This document shows, one piece after another, positions 19,335 through 26,967 of a stretch of DNA of 64,000 bases. This DNA is from Mycolicibacterium diernhoferi. GTDB taxonomy: Bacteria; Actinomycetota; Actinomycetes; Mycobacteriales; Mycobacteriaceae. Every line of letters starts with the position of its first letter. Position 1 is the first letter of the stretch. The position numbers and the translations under genes were made by a program. The stretch is taken from positions 620,001 to 684,000 of the forward strand of contig NZ_CP080332.1 in the NCBI RefSeq assembly GCF_019456655.1. Reading direction: 5' to 3'. Below the pieces are notes generated by a model. The model did not search any database, was not told the DNA's origin, and worked only from the letters and a program-made list of their open reading frames with translations.

Positions 19335-20027
19335 ATGCGACGACAACGAATGGCCGGTGAGCGGCTCCGGTCGTCGGCGGCGCTGGCCGTGATCGTCGCC
19401 CCGGCTGCGGTTCTCTTCTCGATCAGCCCGGATCTGGCGCCCGTCGAGACGTCCGAGCCCGTGGTCCAGGTCGCCGCTGCCGAGGTGGCTCCCGCCGCTG
19501 AGGCGATGCCGGCGGGGGTGGAGATCATCGCCGCGCCCGCAGCCTTCGCCTGGAATTCCTCCGCGGTCCCCGCAGCCGCCCCCGAGGTGACATCCGCCCA
19601 ACTCGTGTCCGCCTCCCGGTGGCGTGCGGACACCCGATCGCTGATGCTGCCCAAGGGTGTCGCCACGGAGCACGGCCTACAGGTCAAGACCATCCTGGCG
19701 GCCCGCGCCATCAGCGACACGTTCCCCGAGATCCGCAGCATCGGCGGCGTCCGCGCCGACGCGTTGCGCTGGCATCCCAACGGACTCGCGCTCGACGTCA
19801 TGATCCCCAACCCTGGCAGCGCCGAGGGAGTCGCGCTCGGAAACCGGATCCTCGCGTACGTGATGAAGAACGCGGGCCGGTTCAGCGTGCAGGACGTCAT
19901 CTGGCGTGGCACCTACTACACGCCCAGCGGTGCACAGGGCTCCGGCGGGTACGGCCACTACGACCACGTGCACGTCACCACCCACGGTGGTGGCTACCCG
20001 ACCGGCGGGGAACAGTACTTCCGCTGA
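19335..20027 (+). CDS. Exported protein with VanY/ARB_07466-like C-terminal domain (Rv0320-like)
   Basis: A 230-residue secreted protein with a signal sequence (residues 1-35), an Ala/Val-rich linker, and a C-terminal domain at about 110-225. That domain has HPNGLALDVMIPNP and HYDHVHVTTHGGG, patterns like the HxxGxAxD...HxH zinc ligands of D-Ala-D-Ala carboxypeptidase-type enzymes. Databases often label such mycobacterial proteins glycoside hydrolase without evidence. AAGGTG lies 8 nt before the ATG. A cell-wall role is likely; activity is inferred only. Confidence 0.72.
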   Translation: MRRQRMAGERLRSSAALAVIVAPAAVLFSISPDLAPVETSEPVVQVAAAEVAPAAEAMPAGVEIIAAPAAFAWNSSAVPAAAPEVTSAQLVSASRWRADTRSLMLPKGVATEHGLQVKTILAARAISDTFPEIRSIGGVRADALRWHPNGLALDVMIPNPGSAEGVALGNRILAYVMKNAGRFSVQDVIWRGTYYTPSGAQGSGGYGHYDHVHVTTHGGGYPTGGEQYFR

Positions 20028-20209
20028 TCCGGTGAACGGACGAGAGCCGTGTGCTCGCTATCAAGCGTCCGCCAAACCCGTTCTAGGAGTCTGTCTTTGG
20101 GCCGGGCAGGTCGTGCTTCATCGTGGCGGGTCCGGCTCCGTAGTCTCCGCCGGTTCCCGCCGCTTGTCCGGTTCTCTGTGTAGTTGTCAAGGTGCGCTTG
20201 AGGTCTGGG

Positions 20210-21511
20210 TTATGCGGCGGTGGGCAGGTTGGTCAGGGTGCGGCGGGCGTGCGAGCGTAGGTGTGCCGGTTCGGGGCCTGCCGGGTCATGCGGTGGGATG
20301 AACCAGGGGTGGCGGTCCGGGCCCAAATAGACCTGCCAGCCGCCGTGGTGGATCAGGGTGTGGTGACACCGGCAGAACAGCACCCCGTTATCCAGACTCG
20401 TCACACCCCCTTCGCTCCAGGGACGAATGTGGTGGGCGTCGCACCAGGACACCGGGCGCCCACATCCGGGGAACGCGCAGCCACAGTCACGGACCGCCAA
20501 CCCTTTACGAATGATGGGCGTGAATAGCCGCTCGGCCCGCCCGACATCCAGCGGTGCACCGGAATGGTCGACGATCACCGAGGTTAGGGTGCTGTCACAG
20601 GAGATCAGGTCGGCGGTGACCGAACTGACCGGCCCGGTGAATCCGAGAGTGTCGATACCGGCCGGCCGGACCAGGGTGACGTGCGGAAGTACCCCACCGG
20701 AGGTCGGGCGCTGCTGGTCTGACAGGTAGGTACGCAGCACTTGACCGAACGCATCGGCGCGGCGCCGTCCGGTCGGCCGCGGGTCCGGGGAGCCGTCCGG
20801 GAGTGGAACGGGCCGGCACAGCGGATCCAACGCGGCGAACAGTTCTTCTCCGGTGAGTACGTCGAGATCGAGGGCGGCCGCAACCCGCCCGTCATCGGTC
20901 TGCACCAGGGTCATGTCGTTGAGGTCAGTGTTTTCCGCGACCGGCACCGCACCCTCTTCTTGAGGTTGTGTGGCGGCGCGGTCGATAGCGATCGCGCGGG
21001 CCTTTTCCGCAACCTGGGCCGGGGTGGTCTGGATCATCAGCTTGGTCACGATGCTGGCCCGGTCCTCCTCCGACAGAGGGGTCCGGTTGTCGATGTGGGT
21101 GATGCCGCGCCCGACAGCGTCGACGAACTCGATACCGATCCCACCGAGACGCTGTTGTTGAGTGAGCGCGGGCAGAGTGTGCGCGGCGCGGCCCACCCGC
21201 ACCAAGCGTTGCGCCGCACCCGGCGCCATCCCGAGCATGGTCAGCAGGTCGGCTCCCGAGCGCAGGTGACGCCGCGCCGGAATCCCGAGCCGCTCAGCCG
21301 CTGAGGCCGCCGAGGCGATCACGTGGTCGAGCAGGTTACGCGCGGTCACGGCGGCCACCAGCACCACGAGCAGCGGTGGTTCATCGACGATCCGCCGGGG
21401 ACTGTCGAGTAGATGGAACAGCGTGCGATCAGCATCGTCGTCCGGGGTCGGAACCGGAGCGAGGTCATCGATCAACGCAGTGACGAACATGTCGAGATGG
21501 GTGGCGTCCAT
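20210..21511 (-). CDS. 13E12-repeat family protein, DUF222 plus HNH endonuclease
   Basis: A 433-residue protein with an N-terminal DUF222 region (about 1-320) and a C-terminal HNH nuclease motif (CAFPGCGRPVSWCDAHH, then CHHTLIHHGGW), about residues 335-390. This is the multi-copy REP13E12 family of mycobacteria, thought to be mobile and used as an attachment site by some prophages. A perfect mycobacterial SOS box lies 143 nt upstream (21654-21669). The 182-nt stretch after its stop up to the previous gene holds no gene and is likely part of the repeat. Confidence 0.88.
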   Translation of the reverse strand: MDATHLDMFVTALIDDLAPVPTPDDDADRTLFHLLDSPRRIVDEPPLLVVLVAAVTARNLLDHVIASAASAAERLGIPARRHLRSGADLLTMLGMAPGAAQRLVRVGRAAHTLPALTQQQRLGGIGIEFVDAVGRGITHIDNRTPLSEEDRASIVTKLMIQTTPAQVAEKARAIAIDRAATQPQEEGAVPVAENTDLNDMTLVQTDDGRVAAALDLDVLTGEELFAALDPLCRPVPLPDGSPDPRPTGRRRADAFGQVLRTYLSDQQRPTSGGVLPHVTLVRPAGIDTLGFTGPVSSVTADLISCDSTLTSVIVDHSGAPLDVGRAERLFTPIIRKGLAVRDCGCAFPGCGRPVSWCDAHHIRPWSEGGVTSLDNGVLFCRCHHTLIHHGGWQVYLGPDRHPWFIPPHDPAGPEPAHLRSHARRTLTNLPTAA

Positions 21512-21653
21512 AACGGATACCGACTTTCACAGAAGGTGCACAACGGCACGATCAGTCAAGGCGGTTCGACCAGTCCCGCGGGACAGAAGAACCTCTCGGC
21601 GACCGGAGTCGCGGTCTGAAGCTCACCGTGAAGCAATGGGAGCAACGTCGCAT

Positions 21654-21669
21654 TCGAACTTGTGTTCGA
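21654..21669 (-). promoter_or_regulatory. LexA SOS box (TCGAAC-N4-GTTCGA)
   Basis: The sequence TCGAACTTGTGTTCGA is a perfect 6+4+6 palindrome and matches the mycobacterial LexA consensus TCGAAC-N4-GTTCGA. It lies 143 nt before the start of the 13E12 HNH gene, and SOS control of REP13E12 genes has been described in M. tuberculosis. DNA damage is therefore expected to induce the gene. Confidence 0.85.
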
Positions 21670-21722
21670 TACTACGCCGAAAATTCGATCCCTGCAAGGG
21701 AAATGTCTCAGGACATAGGTGA

Positions 21723-21974
21723 CAGTTCTGGCGGCGGTTCGCCTACCTGGTCCCGAATGTGTGCTGGCAACTCGACGCCACCCAGTACGTGCTCAGCGGC
21801 GGACGCACATGCGTGATCTTTCAACTCATCGACGACCACTCCCGCTACGCGCTGGCCTCTCACTTCGCAGCCAGCGACACCGCCAAAGACGCAATCACCT
21901 TGCTGGGCAGGGCTATCGCCGCGCAAGGGGTTCCTTGGCCGAACTCCAAGCCGAGGTGGACGCCGATGTCCTGA
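21723..21974 (+). pseudogene. IS481/IS3-type transposase remnant (DDE integrase core fragment)
   Basis: Codons from 21723 read QFWRRFAYLVPNVCWQLDAT and continue to IDDHSR and a GVP turn, the first part of a retroviral-type integrase core (WQxDAT with the first catalytic Asp, then the IDDHSR strand). The reading frame then leaves homology (WPNSKPRWTPMS) and stops at 21974, so the second Asp and the Glu are missing. There is a stop just upstream of 21723 and no N-terminal helix-turn-helix. It is a broken insertion sequence and probably caused the local rearrangement. Confidence 0.8.
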
Positions 21975-22068
21975 GGTGTCACATCGACTTTCGGCAAGTG
22001 CCATTTCGCGGGACATCAATGCGGCCTCTGGTCGCGAGACCCGCGTCCGGCGGCGAGCCTCGGCCGCG

Positions 22069-22245
22069 CTAGTTTTCCCGGCGTGCCGCCAGCCACTCGG
22101 CCAGCGATCGCCCGGCGTCCAGCACGTGACGTTCCGCGATCGCTCGCGCGGTCTCGGCATCGTGCTCGCCCAGTGCATCCAGCAATGCCTCATGCTCGTC
22201 GAGGGAATGCCGTTCGATGCGCCGCCGGGCGCGGCGCACCCAGCA
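22069..22245 (-). pseudogene. 3' fragment of a GntR/FCD-family regulator
   Basis: The codons on the minus strand read RRRIERHSLDEHEALLDALG followed by EHDAETARAIAERHVLDAG and a short end, which is the last ~50 residues of an FCD ligand-binding domain (conserved H-x-x-L/I and AxxxxxxH). The winged-helix domain and most of FCD are missing. The fragment begins just after the end of a cobalamin riboswitch, with which it is now fused in one potential transcript. Confidence 0.75.
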
Positions 22246-22248
22246 CAA

Positions 22249-22475
22249 CTGGCAGGTCTTCGGACTCACAGGCGCACACCGAGGTGTTCCTACTGGCCGT
22301 CGCTTCCCGATGCGCACGCATCAGTGCCGTTGACGGCGGTCGTTCCTGCTCACCGCTGCGGGACAGTCCCGGATTCTCACCGGGTTCCCTCTCGCGATGC
22401 GGTCGTCGCCGACCACATCGCTCGATGCCTGCAACGTAGAACGCACGCTCCAGGCAGACCAGCTGCACCTGACAG
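22249..22475 (-). ncRNA. Cobalamin (B12) riboswitch, orphaned
   Basis: Read on the minus strand, the core AGGGAACCCGGTGAGAATCC followed by GGGACTGTCCCGCAGCGGTGA (22390-22350) matches the conserved cobalamin aptamer, and GAGTCCGAAGACCTGCC (22267-22251) matches the 3' B12 box. The outer P1 helix can form between CTGTCAGGT (22475-22467) and ACCTGCCAG (22257-22249) with one mismatch, giving a normal 227-nt aptamer. No intact B12-related gene follows; only a regulator fragment and an IS remnant do. The original target gene has apparently been deleted. Confidence 0.9.
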
Positions 22476-22512
22476 GTTACCGGTCAGGCCGCTGATACAG
22501 CGGCCCAGGTGA

Positions 22513-23763
22513 CTACTGGGAGTCGCCGGAGCCGGAGGATTCCGACTTGGCGGATCCACCGTTGTCGGAACCCGACTTCGGGCCCGACTCAGCGTCCGAC
22601 TTCGGGTCGGAGTGGGATGACGAGCCGCGGCCGGTCAGCTTCTTCACGGTGTTGTGGACTCCGGCTCGGAAGTCCTTGATGCCCTGACGGATTCCGGCTG
22701 CCGGGTCCACCTTCGCGGGCTTCGTCGGGTTGATGGTCCCGGCAGCGGTGGACGCGTCCTCGCCGACGGTCTCGGGATCAACCTCGGCTTCGGGTGCCGC
22801 GGTGTCCCCGGTAACGGGGCCTTCGGCGGCGGATTCGGCGGTCTCAGGCGTCTCGGCTGCGGTCTCTGATTCCGTGCTGATCGCCTCCACGGCGGTTTCC
22901 ACCGTGGACTCGACGATGGGGGCGGTGGCCGGATCGATGACCGAAGAGTCGGTAGCGGCGGCGTCATCGGCGGGTTCGGTGACCAGGCTGACCAGGTTCG
23001 CATCGGCATCGGGGAGCGTCGTCGTAACGATATCGTTCGGCACGATGTCGTTCGGTGTCTTGATGTCGCGGACCCGCGGCGGCTTTCCCCACGGCGTGAG
23101 CAGACCCGGAGCCGGAATGTACGTACCCTCCTGGCCCTGCAGGATCGGACCGAGATCGCCGTAACCGCCGAACAGCAGACCGTCGATCACGTGGAACGGC
23201 GCCCGGACAATCGCCTCGATGAACGGCTCGATACGCAAGGTCGTCATCGAGTAGAAGATCTCCGAGTGGGCCATCCCGGCGCCACCGATCGCGCTCAGCA
23301 ACGGACCGACCAGGCGGACGAACGCGTACTCGATGAACTCAGGTATCTGCCGGATCTGGTCACCGAGCACGGGAAGATTTCGGGCGACGGCCTCGGCGAT
23401 CGCATCGTTGAGCGGACCGACGATCAAAGGCGCGATCGGAGCCAGGAAAATGTCACTGACCAGGGCGTAGTTCCAGTGCAGCAGGTCAGCGTCGGGCCAG
23501 TGCTCGTGAACCGTCCACCACAGGTCAGGGGCTTTTCGGGTGAGGCCGTCGACGCTCTGCTCCACCGCAGCGCGGGCGCCGTCGGCGATCAGGCGCAGAT
23601 CCTGGACGAAACCGGCCGGCATCACCTCTGCGGTCACGACGCGCGGCGTGTCGATCATCGGCTGGGCTTGCGGAGTGATCATCACCGGTGTCAGGGCAAT
23701 GGCGCCGGCACTGGCCAGGGCCACACCGGTGTTGATGGTCTGTCGAAACACCTTGTTGGCCAC
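22513..23763 (-). CDS. Exported protein with acidic/Ser-rich disordered tail, function unknown
   Basis: A 416-residue protein with an N-terminal signal-like segment (residues 1-33). Residues 45-240 form a conserved-looking helical domain (DADLLHWNYALVSDIFLAPIAPLIVGPLNDAIAE), and the C-terminal 170 residues are rich in Ala, Glu, Thr, Ser and Gly. Mycobacteria hold several paralogues with this layout. It lacks catalytic motifs I recognise. Its tail composition resembles those of the two glycosidase-like proteins nearby, pointing to a shared location in the cell envelope. Confidence 0.7.
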   Translation of the reverse strand: MANKVFRQTINTGVALASAGAIALTPVMITPQAQPMIDTPRVVTAEVMPAGFVQDLRLIADGARAAVEQSVDGLTRKAPDLWWTVHEHWPDADLLHWNYALVSDIFLAPIAPLIVGPLNDAIAEAVARNLPVLGDQIRQIPEFIEYAFVRLVGPLLSAIGGAGMAHSEIFYSMTTLRIEPFIEAIVRAPFHVIDGLLFGGYGDLGPILQGQEGTYIPAPGLLTPWGKPPRVRDIKTPNDIVPNDIVTTTLPDADANLVSLVTEPADDAAATDSSVIDPATAPIVESTVETAVEAISTESETAAETPETAESAAEGPVTGDTAAPEAEVDPETVGEDASTAAGTINPTKPAKVDPAAGIRQGIKDFRAGVHNTVKKLTGRGSSSHSDPKSDAESGPKSGSDNGGSAKSESSGSGDSQ

Positions 23764-23919
23764 GGATTCAGTTACTCCTGCGTCGATGAGGGCAGTCTGC
23801 CGATGCGAACGCTAACCGAGGCCGCGTCGAAAGTGCGGGCTCCCTTCCGCCGGGTCGCGACCGATCGGCGATTGTGTAGATACGCGCGAAACCCCCGTCG
23901 TCTCGTTTATGGTTCGGCT

Positions 23920-24813
23920 GTGCCTGATTTTGATCGCCCTGCATTCGACCGCCGTAGTGCCCTGATGATCCTGGGCCTGGGAGCGGCGGCAGCCGCATTA
24001 CCGGCCCAGGCAGCCCACGCGGAGCCGCTCCCAGGTGATCTTCCCCCCGGACCGGCGCCGGGACCCGGTGGCCCGGCTCCCGCGGCGGCCGCTCCGGTCA
24101 TGCTGTTCCAGGATGAGTTCAACGGTCCGGCCGGTTCACCGCCGAACCCGGCCGCCTGGTTCATCGTCCCGGAGCGCGAAACCATCCGGAACCCGCACGA
24201 GTGGGACAAACCGTTCAACATGGGTCGCTACGTCACCGATCAGGAGCACGTCTTCCAGGACGGCAACGGCAACCTGGTCATCCGCGCGACCCGCGGCGAG
24301 GGCGCGAACATCCAGGAGAAATACGCCGGCGCGAAGATCGTCGGAAACTGGCGCGGCGGGGTCGGCACGACCTGGGAGGCACGCGTCAAACTGGACTGCC
24401 TGACCGACGGCGCCTGGCCGGCGTTCTGGTTGGTCAACGACAACCCGGTCCGCGGCGGTGAGGTCGATCTCATCGAGTGGTACGGCAACCGGGACTGGCC
24501 GTCCGGCACCACCGTGCACGCCAGGCTGGACGGAACCCAGTTCCAGACCGACAAGCACCCGGTCGACAGTGACTGGCACACCTGGCGGATGACCTGGAAG
24601 CCGGAGGGCATGTACTTCTGGAAGGACTATGAGCCGGGTATGGAGCCGTTCTTCACCGTGGCGGCCAACTCGTTGCCGGACTGGCCGTTCAACGACCCGG
24701 GTTTCACCATGGCGCCGGTGTTCAACATCGCCGTCGGTGGTTCGGGCGGCCGGGAGCCCGCAGGCGGCACCTACCCGGCAGAGATGCGGGTGGACTGGAT
24801 CCGGGTGTTCTGA
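23920..24813 (+). CDS. Secreted GH16 family beta-glucanase (Rv0315-like)
   Basis: A 297-residue laminarinase-type glycoside hydrolase. The catalytic ExDxxE motif is Glu181-Val-Asp183-Leu-Ile-Glu186 and the jelly-roll pattern (WEARVKLD, GAWPAFWLV, HTWRMTWKPEGM) is clear. The N-terminus has a twin-arginine-like signal (DRRSALMILGLGAAAAALPAQAAHA). The GTG at 23920 is the best start; it has no strong ribosome-binding site. The probable substrate is a beta-1,3-linked glucan. It overlaps the convergent gene by 43 nt. Confidence 0.85.
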   Translation: MPDFDRPAFDRRSALMILGLGAAAAALPAQAAHAEPLPGDLPPGPAPGPGGPAPAAAAPVMLFQDEFNGPAGSPPNPAAWFIVPERETIRNPHEWDKPFNMGRYVTDQEHVFQDGNGNLVIRATRGEGANIQEKYAGAKIVGNWRGGVGTTWEARVKLDCLTDGAWPAFWLVNDNPVRGGEVDLIEWYGNRDWPSGTTVHARLDGTQFQTDKHPVDSDWHTWRMTWKPEGMYFWKDYEPGMEPFFTVAANSLPDWPFNDPGFTMAPVFNIAVGGSGGREPAGGTYPAEMRVDWIRVF

Positions 24814-26720
24814 TCCGCGTCGTCGCCTGCCGACTCGTCAGATTTCTGGTCGGTTGACGCCGCGTTTCCGGCCGTGGCCGACGAGTCGGTCTCGGCGTCC
24901 GCGGCGGACGCGCTCTCCAGTTCGTCCCTGTCCTCGTCGGCCTCATCGGTGGTGGTGAGATCTGGTTGTTCGCCGGGTCCCGGCTCGGTGATCTCGAGTT
25001 CGTCGTTTTCGAGGATCTCCCGATCCGGTTCGGCGGCGACGGTCTCGTCGAGTTCCGTCTCGTCCGGCCGGGTCTCGTCCAGCTGTGTCTCGTCCACCGC
25101 GGATCGGACGACTTCGGATTCTGCGACCGCGGTCTCGGCCTGCTCGGAGGCATCTGCGCCGACATCTGAGATGCCGGTCTCGACGGGCTCGGGCGCACCG
25201 CTGTCGGAGGTCGCCGGCTCATCGAGCGTCGACGCTGTCACCGTGGCCGCCATCCGGCTCTGTGCAGGTGCCGACTCCTCGTTGCCGAAGCACTCCTGGA
25301 TCGTGTCGACCACCCAATTCACCGAGTTGACAACGGCATCGGCAATCCCGTGCACGACCCACGAGGTGAGGTCCACGATGCCCTGCACCACTTTCACCGT
25401 CACATCGGCGATGGTCTTGACCACCCACACCGTGGCGTCGATGACCGCATCCACCACGTCGACAACGAGATCGACGACTCCGTTGATCACGGCAACGGTG
25501 GCGTGGGCGAGACCGCGGATGAGGTTATTGATGGCGTCGAGGATGGGGTGGTCGGGCTCCACGGGGCCCAGGCTCGCGATGAAGTCGCGGATGACCTGGA
25601 CGGCCGGTTTCTCGTCCCAGTCGGTCTCGAATATGCCGAAATTGTCCTGGTGTTCTGATGTTCCGGTCTCGAGATCGCGCGTCGAGTAGATGAAGATCGG
25701 ACCGGTGCGGTCCTCCTTCTGCCAGTTCTTCAGGAAGTCCGCGATGAAGTCGGCCTGCTTCTGATACATGACGGCATCGGACGGCGCGGTGGGAAGGCCG
25801 TATTCCGTGGCCCAGATCTTGAGGTCGGTATCGCCGTAACTGTCCATCATGGCGCGCATCTCGCGAAGTTGCAGGAGCGGCGATTCGCGTTGGTGTTCCT
25901 GGTCCGAGAACTTCATGTCGTTCTTGTACGGGTGGAACGAGATCGCGTCGAAGAAGCCGTGGGCGCCAGCGGCATACATGCCCGCGAGGTAGTCGGTCGG
26001 ATTCATCAGGAGACTGCCACTGCTGAGGTTGACGCCCGAACCGAGCACACCGGCGACCACGGTGATGTCGTCGTCGGCGTCGTCAGGATCGTCATGTGCC
26101 TTGATCTGGTCGTAGGCCGCTTTGAGCATGTTGGTGTAGCCGGCCGGATCGACGGGATTGAGGAACGGTCTGCCGTTGGGCTCGTTCCAGATCTCGATGG
26201 CAGAGATCTTGCCCTCGTACTTCTCGGCGACCGCCCCCGCGAAGTCGCCGAACTTCGTCGGGTCCGGCATCCCCGACATCGGCAGGGTGTTGTCCGGGTC
26301 CAGCCGGGCCCAGCCCGGGGTTTCATGCAGGACAGCCAGGATGCCCATGCCGCGCCGGTGAGCCTCGTTGATGACGTAGTCGATGTTGTTGTTATCCCAG
26401 GAGAATTCGCCGTTCTCCAATTGTGTCGAGAGCCAGGAGATTCCCACGCGCACGTTCTGGACGCCGATGGCCTGCATCATATCCAGCTGTTTGTTGACCA
26501 GGCCGATGTCGTCGAGCCGCATGAGATTGGAATCCGCCAGTCCGACGGTTGTCGGTGACTCGTCGATGGCGGCAACCAGCTCGACGACGGCCTGGGATGA
26601 GGAGCGTAGCTCGATCGGTACGCGTAGTTCGGTGGTGGTGCACACCGTGGCGAGAGCGATGAGAGCGGTGGTGGCGAACATGCTTTGCCGGTGAACGGAC
26701 CTGCGTCGCTGCCTGCCCAT
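24771..26720 (-). CDS. Secreted GH39-like (clan GH-A) glycosidase with helical and acidic C-terminal regions
   Basis: A 649-residue protein. After a signal segment (about residues 10-35), residues 55-400 form a (beta/alpha)8 barrel with the acid/base Glu180 (WNEPN) and nucleophile Glu306 (TEYGLPT), as in GH39/GH5-type enzymes. Residues 405-500 are an amphipathic Val/Ile/Asp-rich stretch, followed by an acidic disordered tail with four DET repeats near residue 560. The ATG at 26720 follows GGGAG at 6 nt. It is a paralogue of the next gene. Substrate unknown; cell-envelope or host glycan is possible. Confidence 0.75.
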   Translation of the reverse strand: MGRQRRRSVHRQSMFATTALIALATVCTTTELRVPIELRSSSQAVVELVAAIDESPTTVGLADSNLMRLDDIGLVNKQLDMMQAIGVQNVRVGISWLSTQLENGEFSWDNNNIDYVINEAHRRGMGILAVLHETPGWARLDPDNTLPMSGMPDPTKFGDFAGAVAEKYEGKISAIEIWNEPNGRPFLNPVDPAGYTNMLKAAYDQIKAHDDPDDADDDITVVAGVLGSGVNLSSGSLLMNPTDYLAGMYAAGAHGFFDAISFHPYKNDMKFSDQEHQRESPLLQLREMRAMMDSYGDTDLKIWATEYGLPTAPSDAVMYQKQADFIADFLKNWQKEDRTGPIFIYSTRDLETGTSEHQDNFGIFETDWDEKPAVQVIRDFIASLGPVEPDHPILDAINNLIRGLAHATVAVINGVVDLVVDVVDAVIDATVWVVKTIADVTVKVVQGIVDLTSWVVHGIADAVVNSVNWVVDTIQECFGNEESAPAQSRMAATVTASTLDEPATSDSGAPEPVETGISDVGADASEQAETAVAESEVVRSAVDETQLDETRPDETELDETVAAEPDREILENDELEITEPGPGEQPDLTTTDEADEDRDELESASAADAETDSSATAGNAASTDQKSDESAGDDADQNTRIQSTRISAG

Positions 26721-26967
26721 GCCGACTCCCGCTTCGCAGAAATAGCTGTGAAAAGCCATGTGGACCCGACGATAGCAAAGCATTGTCCTGATCAGACGTG
26801 ATTGAAGTCGGCAGATGCCGGAGCGCCTCGAACGCGCGGCAAGGCGTCACATTCAAGATCATCGTTTGCTGGTGAGAAAAGTTTGCCATACCGCACGGAG
26901 CGTGCCAAAGGGCCGAATCGCAGCCGGTGACGGTGGCTGCGGCCCAGTTAGCTCCTGGGTGGTCGGG

